Positions 11,620-22,879 of a stretch of DNA of 64,000 bases are shown here, one piece after another. The notes beneath the pieces are model-generated. The model ran no database searches, had not been told where the DNA came from, and saw nothing but the letters and a program-made list of their open reading frames with translations. The first letter of the stretch is position 1, and each line of letters begins with the position of its first letter. A program made the translations under genes and the position numbers. This DNA is from Hyalella azteca (taxonomy: Eukaryota; Arthropoda; Malacostraca; Amphipoda; Hyalellidae): contig NW_025936499.1 in NCBI RefSeq assembly GCF_000764305.2, positions 62,001-126,000 on the forward strand. Direction: 5' to 3'.

Positions 11620-13240
11620 TTGTGTAAAATGATCGAGTACTCTATGGGATTACGCTCACCACTCCACAGCTGAATGTAGCTTACCGAATACCGTCCTCGA
11701 GCGACGACTTCGAGGCCGTTAATCAAGTTTGCTGCGGATTATAGTGATACAACATGAAGACAGAGTAGCTGGGAAACAACAAAAATAAATTCTCAAATAA
11801 CAATTAGTTGGAGAAAATGGAGTAAAACAAAACATTCTTATATAGTAAATACATTAACTATGAAACGAGGGAAGGAAAATATCGAGGATTATTTAATCGC
11901 CGTAGAGCTTTGACTATCGCGCGATAGCGATTATTAGTAAATACCGATTGCCGACCTGAAGAGAGATGACAGAGAACCAGAGTGAAGAGAGTAAATAAGG
12001 ATTAGATGAGGAAATGATGAGAGAACTGGGTTCCCGGAGAGAAGAGAGGGTAATGAATAAGACATTCGTTTGCAAGGTAAAAGTCCCACGGTCGCAGAGT
12101 TGCCCAGCTTGTCTGCTTGAAAAAATTACGCGCTGCCCAACAAACAACTTTCACAGGAATAAAATGTAAAACAACATCAAGTGAAAACGCAATGAATATC
12201 ATCAGCTTTGTACAGAATTCAATATTAGGAAAAGTATGCTTATATGGTATTATCCTTAAATAAAGTAAATCAAAACATGTTAACCTGGAATTTGGTTCAT
12301 TTTTGCTATTTGCACTTTGTAAACTATGCAAATTACACACAAATTACTCTGCGAAGAAATTTTGAAATCCTCTTGCGACTAATTTAAAAGTCAACAATTC
12401 TAAAAAACTGTATCCGAATCTGTATGGCCAGACGGCACTGCTGAAAATCATTCAATTCTGGAAACCATTCATAATTTGTGAATCAGCAACTTTGAAGCGT
12501 TTATAATCAACAGCAAAATTTCTCGACACGTTTTTCACAAATCCACTGGCCTGCACAATTTCCTTTCAAATATCCAGAGAATATTCGGGTAACGCAAACC
12601 CTGCGGCCTGAAATTCTATTGTGGCACAAATGACAGAGCGGTTTCTTCATTAGAGCCACTCATGCAGAGAATAAACTCGTTATAAATACTCGAGATCCAG
12701 ATGTTGCTGAGCTCCGCTCTACGCGTCCGCATTCTCGGAAATGATTTAGCCGCTGCCACGACATAGCAACGAGAGATGCACTTTCACGCTTCGACGGCCT
12801 TGTTACTTTCCATAGTTTGAATTGGGTCAGAAAAACATCAAATACTCTGACGAAATTACAAGGTTCGGGTGAGGGTACGAATTTTTTCAACGGATGACAT
12901 TGCCTGCCGATGTCTACGACATAAAAGAATCAGGTGTGTTTGATTTATGAAGAGGAGAGTAAGAGAATAAGTTTTAACGTAAATACATTAAATATGGATA
13001 AAAATAATACAAATTATGAGTAAAATGACAAAAAATATTTTCCACCTAGCGATACAGGAATAATCTGAGAAAATAGTAATGTCAAAAAACAAAGTTTCTT
13101 CATATTTAACGTTTTAACTATATTTATAAATTAGACTCAAATATGATCCTGAAATATTTATTACCAAGTAGGAGAACGCTTGAAATGTTGAATTAAATAG
13201 GTACTGTTTATAGCAGGTTTTAGATTGTGATATTATGTAC
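11620..13240. other. AT-rich stretch, nothing firm
   Basis: No array or mobile element seen. One perfect 14-base palindrome, CTATCGCGCGATAG, lies at 11914-11927. Frames at 12002-12340 and 12660-12890 lack recognisable motifs. Confidence 0.4.
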
Positions 13241-13260
13241 TAATGATGATAATATTTATA

Positions 13261-13405
13261 TTTGATAATGACAATGATATTTAGTACTACTTATTTAGTA
13301 CTAAATATCAAGTACTTATAAGTACTTTAGTAGTACTTATAAGTAATACTAAGTACTTGGTACTTAGTAGTACTTATTTGACATTGATATTTAGTACTAC
13401 TGCAC
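13261..13405. repeat. AGTACT-rich palindromic cluster
   Basis: Eight AGTACT palindromes fall within about 145 bases, many inside larger palindromes such as AAGTACTTATAAGTACTT (13310-13327). Two related segments containing GATATTTAGTACTAC bracket the cluster (13277 and 13386). It is low-complexity and could fold extensively when single-stranded. Confidence 0.75.
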
Positions 13406-13409
13406 TTAA

Positions 13410-15215
13410 TAACACGCGCAGTAAACTTTATATTTTGTCGATTTCGCTTCTTAATAAGGGAGCTCATTCGCTGCATTATATGGAAGAACAATCAATGGAA
13501 ATGACGCTGACGCGAAATACAATCCTCGGCGATTGCGAAGACCAAAATTAGGATGCAATAAGAGCGGAAAAATGCCACTTCGTTCGGCAAGTTGCATACC
13601 GAAGGCGCGTAAGACGCGATGAGCGAATATTAATTTTATGCCCTTTCAGTTTCTAAAAATTCGTAATTAATTAATATCAATTCATATTCACATAGATTTT
13701 AAATCATGTAACTACAGTAGCATCATGTGGGCAGCTCCGAAATTCCTGTGCGCCTGAAAGTTGAATTTAATTTTCATAAGGAAACAAGATTACCGATTAT
13801 ATCTGAGCTGCGTTTACAAATAATCTAATGACAAAGTTATTATAAAATTTAGTAATGTACACATAAATTTGAGAATATTTTTGTTTTGTTGTCTTGTATG
13901 GAATCAAAAATTGCGAGTTTGATTTTCGAACAAAATAATTATTTTCCCCAGTACCTTGGCAACACGCATTAGGTTTATTTCGCATGAGCGTTTTTGTTAT
14001 CAATTGAATAACTGCTATATTGTATTTTCATACCCTTGTTCTTCTCTTAAAGGACGATCATGCTGAGGTCAAATGTTCAGGAGTCGATCGCAAAAAATTA
14101 CGATTCATGGAAATGAGCCAAGTGAGTAATCATCCATAGCGCCATAATCTAAAAATCTCAAGTTGTCGAACAGACTTCTTCTTACCTCACTTTCCTCGCT
14201 TCTATCTTAATTGAGATCGACGTGAGAAGCTGCCAGAATGTGAGTATAAAAGCTAACAAACCCAGGACGCCTCACAGCACCGCGCCTGCTCTGGGAGCGC
14301 TGCCTCAACGTATGAGCACGACACCACACCTTCGCTCGTGTTGATATTTCAGTAAATGCATTCACGGAACTGACGCCGTTATAGACATTGCATTTTGTAA
14401 AACTTGTATTCTTGACGTAAAATATAAATTAAGACTGAATCTAGGATCTGAGAACTAAATAAATTATTAAGTTTATACAGGCCTAATATGCACGAGACTG
14501 ATTCAATATATAATGGGAAAGCGTTAATTAAAACTTTTGTAGAGCATTTCACAACGATGACGCAGCGCGGTCGATCTACAGGTGTCCATGAGGACTGGCG
14601 AGCTGATTCATCAGTATTCTTTAATTGGTTCACTTATACAAGTTCATTATTCGAAAAATGCAATCCCATTTGAGCCCTGATTATTTAACTGACAAGCATA
14701 TTCAAGTCAGATGAAAGCTGTAGCAGATAAATTAAAATAGTAAAATGTATGCATTTATTCAACAGAAATAAGCGCAATATATATACTGACGAAGAAAAGT
14801 AATTCATAAATAAATCTATCCTGTAAGCACATCAAATGAATTAGTGAGAACACTTTCACACACAAACCAAAGACACTTTCACACACAAAGGAAACATATA
14901 ATTTAAGAAAACGGCATCCGCCAGCTAATGGAAAGAAAATTAAAGAATGACTTGGCGAAAATGTGAGCAATTATCCTCGTGGTATGGAACTCTGTTGCCC
15001 TGATAAATTCTAGCCAATCATTGGGTATAAGTTTCATCAGTAATGAAGAGTCGGAAATGAAATCAAGTCCAAATTACCGCAAGGATTCCAATGAACTGCT
15101 TTCATCACTGACAGCCATGAAATTTTAATGGTTGTTTTTGAAGTCATTAAGTGTATTGAACATGCCGCGCGCCGCTCGCTGCAAGATTCATCCATAAACA
15201 AGTTTCTGATTGGTG
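13410..15215. other. AT-rich stretch, nothing recognised
   Basis: About 1.8 kb with no tandem array, transposon end or coding-like frame. A modestly GC-richer patch at 14220-14345 has no identifiable content. Confidence 0.4.
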
Positions 15216-15220
15216 ATTAT

Positions 15221-15414
15221 AATGGCGCTCTAAGCACGATAATGTAATGGTGCTCTAGGCACGATAATGTAATGGCGCTCTAGGCACGATAATGTAATGG
15301 TGCTCTAGGCACGATAATGTAATGGCGCTCTAGGCACGATAATGTAATGGTGCTCTAGGCACGATAATGTAATGGTGCTCTAGGCACGATAATGTAATGG
15401 TGCTCTAGGCACGA
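15221..15414. repeat. 25-bp minisatellite, 7.8 copies
   Basis: Unit AATGGYGCTCTAGGCACGAT plus AATGT, with starts every 25 bases from 15221 to 15396. The units are nearly identical apart from the Y position, which reads C,T,C,T,C,T,T,T. That points to recent growth partly as 50-base dimers. It is followed by unrelated GC-rich sequence. Confidence 0.97.
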
Positions 15415-15419
15415 AAGGC

Positions 15420-16425
15420 CGCGGGCAATGCAGTCTCAACGCTGAAAATGTCTTCTTTGATGTGCACGGACCTATTTATACTAATTTTGGCTTGTGATGT
15501 TCATAGTACGATAAATTCAGTGTTTCTAGTCGAGTCTTAAGCACTGTACATATGTAAATCTGAAATAAAATTTTCATCCATGTGAGCCGTTCACCCGACG
15601 ACGGCTGGAATGTCTAAATGAGTCGCGCTGGAACATGGAAGTCCCCGAGTATTTAATGACGCTGTTACAATTGGTCAATTTTCATAGTTCGGTAGCCTCA
15701 GTCACTCGCAGCATTGCCTGTTTTGGCCTGTTGATCCTGCCATTTGTAAGTTATTTGATGCATTCCTGTCTGAGCGGAGACATAAAGCCTGTAATTGCAG
15801 TCTTGCATTAGAATGTTGGAATAGTTTAGTAGTGCTGGCAGACGGTGCGCGGTATGCCCTGACACATGAAAGCCTTTAGCAAGTATCTGTCGCAGGTGTA
15901 ATCACAGCAATACTTTCGAGGAAAATTAAAAGAATTTTTCTAGTTAGCATTCCTACCGTTATCCTTCTTATATTTTATTTTTCGTAATTGTTAGCATGGA
16001 ATTAGAGGCACATTGCACGAGAGGCGCATAGTGCTCTCTAGCATGTTACTGCTACGGTGCTACAGACTGTATTATCCACACCCAATTACCACAAATGCCT
16101 GTTTTTTTTACATCCATTTTGAATTATGGTACGTATATTGCTAAAATGACTTGGATCCCCAAGTCATAAAAATTCCATTTAATATGTATTTTTACATCAA
16201 TGAGTATGAAGGAAAAATAAAGGGGATTCCTCATCTCGTACGGCAAACTCTGCCGCCTACTTTGAGGAATTAACTCGTCTCCTGTAGCTGGAGTAAGAGC
16301 CGCCAATATTTGAGATATATATTGCAAAAACTGCAAGGAACCAAAATACAAGAGTCAATCCTAATATCGCTAAAATTCACAGACCTTTCAATATTTACGA
16401 ACATGATGGTTTAAAAAATGCACTA
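15420..16425. other. Mixed stretch, nothing recognised
   Basis: No array or coding-like frame. A short resemblance to the start of 18S rRNA near 15726 is not supported by the sequence that follows. Confidence 0.4.
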
Positions 16426-16429
16426 AGTT

Positions 16430-16690
16430 ACAAAACACACAGAATCAGTCTTCTAAGACTTACGACAATCTTGCGTCGTGGCTAATTCATCGTTAACGAG
16501 ATTTATTTCATAAATCTCGTGTCAACAGCTTGAAACGGATGTTGCCATCAACTGAGTGCATAAAATTTCTCTTTTAGGAGCAATTTCGTTTTTCACACGG
16601 AACCCCCCCCCCCTTCACGGACCACCCCCTGCCAAAATCGTTAAATCTTTTATCAATAAAATCATTGCTTTCTTAAAAGTAAGACAAGAT
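16430..16690 (+). mobile_element. Dispersed repeat B, copy 1
   Basis: This segment aligns in order with 18620-18850: ACACAGAATC, ACGACAATCTTGCGT, AACGAGATTTATTTCAT, ACGGATGTTGCCATC, AATTTCTCTTTTAGGAGCAA, then an ATCAATAAAAT stretch. By eye about two thirds of positions match, with small indels. A run of 13 C near 16606 is specific to this copy. No coding capacity is seen. The family is unnamed here and its ends are uncertain. Confidence 0.6.
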
Positions 16691-16833
16691 TACCAACGAG
16701 CCTCTCGTACAATCGATGGTCAGCATAGCTGGAATCAGCCCCTCGACAGGATCGAACATTAACGGACCGCACCAAGACGTCCGAGCTGTGCTGAATCAAC
16801 CACGGTGGTGGGCCACGTTAACCTGCTTGCGCT

Positions 16834-16977
16834 CTTTTAGCGTATTTTCTAAAAAAAAAAGGAGCTATTGAGCTCGTCATGTCCGTCCGTCCATGACTTC
16901 ACCACCACCGTCCGTCCGTTCACGGACGGACGGACGAGAAAATGCGCTCTCTGTCACTCACTGAAGTGAGTACTGAT
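16834..16977 (+). mobile_element. Dispersed CCGTCC-rich repeat, copy 2
   Basis: This is the plus-strand relative of 9497-9625, with the same segment order: AGCGTATTTTCT, a GAGCTCGTCATGTCCGTCCG segment, GTCACTCACT, and the palindromic end AGTGAGTACTGA. It additionally holds a perfect inverted repeat of CCGTCCGTCCG (16908-16918) and CGGACGGACGG (16923-16933) with a four-base loop, which copy 1 lacks. No reading frame is conserved between the copies. Confidence 0.65.
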
Positions 16978-16999
16978 CTAATTTTTTTTCAAAGGAACG

Positions 17000-17524
17000 A
17001 CGTCGCCAGCTGCCAAAGACGAGCCGCCATCTTCTCCGAAATTGGTCCGCCAAAAACGGGACCCTTCCATCTCAGAGTGCCGTGCGCCAGGAGTTCGCCC
17101 TCTGTGTAGCAGCTTTAGCCCTCATCCTGTCCTTTCATTGTAAAGAGCATGAACGGCGGAAGAGGTTGTGGATCATTTGGGTCGTCAGTCGTCACACACC
17201 TCCCATAACGGGGAACCATTGACGACAGCGCCGCCGCCGCCTGTGGGAAAGTGCTCATCTCGTCTCTGGAGCGTTTGCTAGCCTACTTCGTGGAGAGAAA
17301 ACAAGGGCTTTGCGTAGTTCCAGATTTTTCTTTCCTATACTCCTCCAAAATGAGCAGCAAGGGGAGGATTAAACACCCATTTTCATCGAACACCGGTTAC
17401 TTTTTTCTCGATGGCACCGAAATCCAATCGGGATTCCTGGTTAGCCGCTCCTATGAAATTAATGCCTTTTTGTCACTTCGAAGGCAGAAACCTCGTACAG
17501 CGATGAATCTCCGGAAGCCTTAAT
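17000..17524 (+). other. GC-rich block with unassigned open frame
   Basis: The first 260 bases are clearly GC-rich for this window and include AGCCGCCATCTTC (17022-17034), which matches the YY1-type AAGATGGCGGC motif on the minus strand. A plus-strand frame is open for about 108 codons from just after a TAA near 17205 to TAA at 17521-17523, with no ATG until KMSSKGRIKHPF. I recognise no family. It could be an exon, the edge of an element related to the flanking repeats, or chance. Confidence 0.2.
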
Positions 17525-17782
17525 GAAGGAAACGGTACCGAGTGTCTATATGAATTGCTCGAGAGCACCTACATGTGAATAGAAGAATGTGAAAAGAATT
17601 CTACGAAATCTTTTTCGTAGGGGCATTCCTTGTCGTCGACGAGACGCCTTTCACAATCCAAGGCCCAGCGATATAAAAACTGCATTATGTAAAAGGAGCC
17701 TCAGATTTCATTCCATCTGGTGGGAGATAAAACTCTTGAGAGCAAAGAAAATTCCATAAAAATTCATAACTTTATAGAAAAC

Positions 17783-17808
17783 GTTTCAGAGTCCAGCTCC
17801 ATCGTCAG
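17783..17808 (-). ncRNA. Hammerhead-like core in Penelope 3' region
   Basis: On the minus strand the order is CTGACGA (17808-17802), a stem-loop GGAG-CTGGA-CTCT, then GAAAC (17787-17783). This matches the conserved CUGANGA - stem II - GAAA core of type I hammerhead ribozymes, which are known in Penelope-like retroelements. It lies about 250 bases downstream of the endonuclease fossil on the same strand, where such motifs are expected. Stems I and III are not convincing by eye, so activity is doubtful. Confidence 0.45.
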
Positions 17809-18049
17809 TTCGTAAAATCTTGAATTCATATTTAGAACCACAAATCAATACAATTGAAAGTCACAGAACCGAAATAAAAATATAAATTTACAAATAATAG
17901 ACAGAGCACAAAAAACCTATCTATTCACAATTTCAAGCAGATAGGAGCTAAAAGCTGAATTCAAACTGGGTATACATTTAAAAATGTACAAGGATTCTAA
18001 AATACTCGCTCGTTCCCCTTGTTGTGGAACGGCGGCCGGACCCTGTGTG

Positions 18050-18328
18050 TTGCTATGGAAGTCGTGGCCAACTCAGGCCTGAAGTGCCAGAGGTGGAAGC
18101 TAACACTCTAAAGTCACTGTCAGAAACAGGGACATCACACTGCTCGGCGCGAGTGCGCAAAGCCGAATGCGGGAGGCGCGATAGCAACTTGAACTGTCCG
18201 GTCTTACAACTCCTGCCCTTATGCTCAGCGACCCTAGAATAAAGATTGCGTGACGTCATCCCGATGTTCGCAGATGCACATCGTGCACAATATTGATAAA
18301 CCAATGGACGATCGTATAGGATGGCCCA
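18050..18328 (-). pseudogene. Penelope-like element GIY-YIG endonuclease fragment
   Basis: The minus strand encodes a fragment of the C-terminal endonuclease of a Penelope-like retroelement, which nicks DNA for target-primed integration. Visible features in order are RPLVYQYCARC (the first Tyr pair of GIY plus a CX2C knuckle), ANIGMTSRNLYSRVAEHKG (the YIG-equivalent NIG, the catalytic-region Arg and the EH), a KTG segment, PHSALRTRAEQCD (family form SAIRxHxxxC, with the central His replaced), and SDFRVLAS. A TGA lies just upstream and the expected C-terminal tail is lost to a stop after SGLSWPRLP. I cannot find the reverse transcriptase domain upstream. This is therefore a decayed, 5'-truncated copy. 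Confidence 0.8.
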
Positions 18329-18619
18329 TCAAGCCAAGCTGACCGATTGGTTTCGGAACAGTATAACGGTTGCTACAGTCAGATTCATGTGCACAGAATT
18401 CAACGTCTAAAGATCCTCAAAGAGTAGTCCTCTTAGTCAAAAGAACACGCTTATAAAGATCTGTGACGTACTTTTTAACACGAGGTTATCAAATTTTAAC
18501 ACCGGCATAAACTGCAAACGGAGCAAAGCAGCAAACGTCCACGTACCTGCAGTAACAGCCGGTACACGAGTGAAAAAGAATTCTGCAGCCACAGCCGGTG
18601 CATAGAAATAAAGCTATGA

Positions 18620-18850
18620 AACGCACAGAATCCGTTTTCCACAACTTTCGACAATGTTGCGTATGGGCTACTTCAGCGTCAACGAGATTTCTTCCATTAA
18701 TCTCTCAACTATAGCTTAAAACAGATGTTGCTATCGGCCGGGTACATACTAAAAATTTTCTTCCAGGAACAAATTTGTGTTTCAAACTGGACGCAAACCT
18801 TGATTACGCTGCACCCAGATAAATTATTGATAAAATTAAATTATCTATCA
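18620..18850 (+). mobile_element. Dispersed repeat B, copy 2
   Basis: This aligns with 16430-16690 in the same orientation: GCACAGAATCC, TCGACAATGTTGCGT, TCAACGAGATTTCTTCCAT, ACAGATGTTGCTATC, TTTTCTTCCAGGAACAA, then a TTGATAAAATTAAATTATC stretch. The two copies bracket the Penelope-like fossil. Just upstream (18577) is GCAGCCACAGCCGGTGCAT, also present near 9700 on the other strand. Confidence 0.6.
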
Positions 18851-18859
18851 AGTTGATAA

Positions 18860-20475
18860 ATTATTGCGCTACACCAAGAATTGACAAATGCACCGAGATG
18901 AAAAGACAATTATTGATACATCAGTCGTAAATACTCGTCCGTTTCATTGTTGAGAACTTGAATTTACTCAACCTCGTAGCTTTCACCATGGACGTGTATT
19001 ATGCTTGTGACACGACAAACTTTCTAGACCGAATAATTGAAAAACCGGAGAAGCCAAAAGTTTTAATATTTAATTTCACCTTACGCCAAATTTTCATCCG
19101 GCTTTAAGAGTCTTACGATGTATAATGTACACGGTAGTTTTTGATTTTCAGGATGTATGCTTGTCTGATATATTAGACTATCAGGAGCAATGTCAGCAAC
19201 GATGCACATCTGAGAGGATGACGGTAGAACAAATAAGAGCGGAGAGGACACAGGTATTAAATTGATTTATGGTAAGAAGTCTGCATTTGCGAAGCAAATA
19301 ACACCTACGATGTGATTGTCAAAGAAATTGAGGGCACCAATAGGAGGTTACGGAGAACAATGTTCTATTTAAGGAAAGATTGGTTCATTACCGGTTCACG
19401 TAGTGGGGCCCGTGGGGGAATGCCACCCACTCCTCAATGATATTTAGTCCGAGTAGCAAAAATTTGCGATGCGCCCATGTATAAATAAGCAAGATTTCAT
19501 TAGCATGAAAGTCTCAACGACGAAGGTCATGCACAGCATCTATATCAATCGATTAAGTCGCATTTGAGCGGCTGGTCACATTGAGACCAATTTTATTTCC
19601 ACAACATCTTCAGCGTAGTTAAGTTAGTAAATACTGCCTATTTCAAAATGCACGTGTGTGTACAAGCACAACGTACATATGAACTCATAATTTTGTCAGT
19701 GTTTTGGGAGTCGGGACTCTTACATTAAAAGGAAAAAATTTCGCAACTTTCCATATTTTATCAAAATGTTAGAACTGACCGAAACTAATATTTGAATACT
19801 GAACAATTAGAAGAAGTAAAATGGAGCCAGATTAAGTTACACTTATAGTCTTCATTTTTGCGATAGTTCTAATCTTATTTGCTTGGTAATAGTTTCCTAC
19901 AATTACTGAGAAGAAGCGCGATCGCGCGAACGTGTATGCTCGGCGAGGTGCCATAAGTTATAAATGAGCTGAAGTGAGAATTCCAGTGAAGCCCCAAGCG
20001 TTCCTGCATTGCGTCAACTTCCTTTGTAATATCCATCGGTCATCTGCAGCCACAGGGCTGCGGCGCTTGCGAAATCCACATAGACCATATCATAGGAACT
20101 CTTGCCTCAAACCGCAATGAAGCAATCACCTGCAACCACATAACTTATTCGCATGCAACAGTGGCACCGTAGTGATTTGCATACTCGATACGTAACCTGA
20201 CTTACAAGTTTACAAGTTGTGCCATTTCATTTTCTTGGTAGATACTCGCGACATTCTTGTTTGGCGCAATGTTTGTCGGTAGCTCAGTTTCGATATAATC
20301 CTTGTAAATTTGTGTCAACGGTTATTTACATCGATTGTTTGGTGACCATTAGTGAGGTTCTAGTCACTAGCAGATATACAGTCGTTCAACGCTCGTTCTA
20401 CGAACTAAAGGCGCATACTATGTTCGTTTGTAGCGTTCAGGGACATTCACTAACTCTGAACAGCGAGCTTTAAAA
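18860..20475. other. AT-rich stretch, nothing firm
   Basis: No array. A GCGCGATCGCGC palindrome lies at 19916-19927 and a short GCAGCC/GGCTGC hairpin at 20046-20061. The 84-codon plus frame at 20219-20473 has no recognisable motif. Confidence 0.35.
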
Positions 20476-21260
20476 CCTATATATAGAGAATTCCTCAAAA
20501 CCTACCCTATTAATAGAACCCAACAGGAAAATCTCGCTTCAAACCCTAAACAGCGCTAAGGTGCCAGAACGAAAACCTACCTATACCAAATAATTTCCCT
20601 ATACATCACGGAAGCCGCCGTCCGAAGTTAGCTTGCAAGTTCACCCAAGTGACCCAACATCCACCAGCCGGAACTATGCGAGACTATGGCATTGAGCGGC
20701 AGTTCCCCTCAAAATTACGTGGAATCTATTTTCTCGCGAGTATTAGGCTATTAGCCAAGGATTTTTTCTCCTCAAGCGCCTTTACCCATTTCCGATAGAA
20801 TTTAGAATTACTTGGTAAAGGCAGGTTCTTCGCCCATTCGGTATTACACTACAATGAGAATGTTCATTAGTTCCACCTTCAACTTACCTTTTACGCCGCC
20901 AGAAGCAAGGTGGCTAACTTGAATTACGGTTCAATCATCCACCACCACCACCAGGTGACTGGGGCTAAATGCCCAAGGATTTCCTAAGAAACCACCATGC
21001 GCACCAGCAACAAAATGTAGTCCAAGGACAATCTGGCAGTAATTTAAGCGCCATGTACAAAAAATTAAATAATTCGGAACTTATTGAAATACGGACTCTC
21101 TAGTAAAGATTGCAATACGACATGGACTAATCCGAGCCAACTACTCCACAAAATCCAAACGCTGACCGATACCCGATAGACGTGAGCAGGTGCAGCGCAC
21201 TCTGGTAGTAACCAGCGGAACACTACCTAGTCAACAACCGACTCGCGAGCTGCGCAGCTA
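20476..21260. other. C/A-rich strand-biased block
   Basis: The plus strand is unusually rich in AAACCTACC, AACCC and CCACCACC runs and poor in G compared with its surroundings. There is a stop-free stretch of about 80 codons around 20556-20800 containing MRDYGIERQFPSKLRGIY. I considered mitochondrial or ribosomal origin and could not support either. The content is unexplained. Confidence 0.3.
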
Positions 21261-21869
21261 CAGAACCAAAATTCGAATAAAATTATTTCTTAGTCTTGAG
21301 GAATTTGGATCTCACGAAGAATAAGCGCAAAGATCATGAGTTCAATTTTTAGCAAGGAACAAAAGGAACTTTTGAACCTTGGACTGAATTGTAGTCTGAC
21401 TTTCATATGCAATACGGCTAAGAACCAAATTGAAGTTGAATTAATACTGTAGATCATATCAAGAGCTCAATTGTATGTATTGAAAATTTTTCATTTTGCC
21501 TGATAATGAATTATGTTCGTAAGAAACTTCGTCCCAATAAAAATATTTTTTGAAAACTTTCTAATCGGCTTCTGAATAAACCCAAATGACTAGAGATAAT
21601 CTACAACTAAATTTTCGATAAGTCCAACTATCTGGTCTTAAGCAAACCTTATATTAAATATATCGGTATGCACTTTTATGCGTATTTTTTTACCATTTTG
21701 TATGAAACATAAAGCTTTTCAACATTTTATTCAGTCCCAGTTGAGCGAAGTTATACTTGGCTTTGTTTTAACGCGAGCGAGAGCATCCATCAGAGTCGCG
21801 CCGAGGCGTTTGACTACAGAGGCTAGTCGCTCTTAATGGCACTTCTTGGAGTTGAAGAGAACGCTCGAC

Positions 21870-22205
21870 ACAGCCCGACAGATTCTCAGCTGATGTTTGT
21901 TCGACACGACTCGACAGATGCTGAGCTGATGTTTGACTGACGCTCGACTAACGCGCATTTTCCGCTCGACTAACGCGCCGTTGCCGCTCGACTAACGCGC
22001 TTTTGCACGCGCTTTTGCCGCTCGACAAACGCGCGTTTGCCGCTCGATAAAGGCTTGACTATCGCTCAGCTTACTTTCGACAGAAGCTTACTAACGCTCA
22101 GCTGATGCTCGACAGACGCTTTATACTAACGCTCAGCTCACGCTCAAATGACTCTCGACTGCTACTCGACTAACTCGGCAGCCACTCGACTGACGCTGGA
22201 CTGAC
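21870..22205. repeat. Degenerate GCTCGACTAACGC array
   Basis: Many short units of 13-25 bases are built on CGCTCGACTAACGCG and CGCTCAGCTGATGCTCGAC. The centre (21940-22060) is most regular, with TTTTGCCGCTCGACAAACGC variants. Edges are diverged and no single period holds throughout. Confidence 0.75.
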
Positions 22206-22723
22206 CAAGCTCTACACTGCAGGTGGGCGCAGAGAGTGCGCGTGGGCTCTAGGAACACATTGCAGGATGAATTTTTTTGGACATTCACCAAGAAATGCCT
22301 GCCTACGCCTCCACTCTTTCTACCTGTTTAAATCCTTCAGTTTCACTACGTAAATCAGTTGGTAATAAATTAATGGCTACATCAAAATGATTTGCAACGA
22401 TTAAAATTGTCTCAACTGTGCACAAAGCTCAATAATAATGATTAAGGTTGGTATTTTGGAGGTGATGAAACCGCCATGTTGTGTCACTCTTAAAAAATGA
22501 ACGCCGATGTTGCTACAAATCCTTAAAACATTTTATTATTACTTTCTTGATTATTTGAGGGATCCCGGGCCGTTTCCCAGTGAATTATTGGCCTATAAAT
22601 TCTTGCCGGGACAAAAATTTATCGATCCACGCGTGAACATTTGAATATTATTTTTCACCATCTCTTCTATAGAGACTTGCTTTCTGAGCGATCAGCCTTG
22701 TGGCCTCAGCCATCCTATAATAC

Positions 22724-22858
22724 GCTGAGCTGACTGGGGCCTGCCGCGCTGAGCTGACTGGGGCCTGCCGCATTGAGCTGACTGGGGCTTGCCGCGCTGA
22801 GCTGACTGGGGCCTGCCTCGCTGAGCTGACTGGGGCCTGCCGCGCTGCGCTGACCGGG
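22724..22858. repeat. 24-bp GC-rich minisatellite, ~5.6 copies
   Basis: Unit GCTGAGCTGACTGGGGCCTG plus CCGC repeats at 22724, 22748, 22772, 22796, 22820 and 22844 with few substitutions. The GC content is roughly twice that of the flanks. One GGGG tract per unit gives the plus strand a regular G-run spacing. Confidence 0.95.
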
Positions 22859-22879
22859 GAGCTACGGCCCTGGTGCCTC

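Noticed and set aside
15724..15745. CCTGTTGATCCTGCCA resembles the 5' start of 18S rRNA
   Set aside because: The following sequence (TTTGTAAGTTATTTG) does not continue as 18S, and a key G is missing; short chance match.
20476..21260. Nuclear copy of mitochondrial DNA
   Set aside because: No mitochondrial protein, tRNA or rRNA could be recognised in either strand; kept only as an unexplained composition block.
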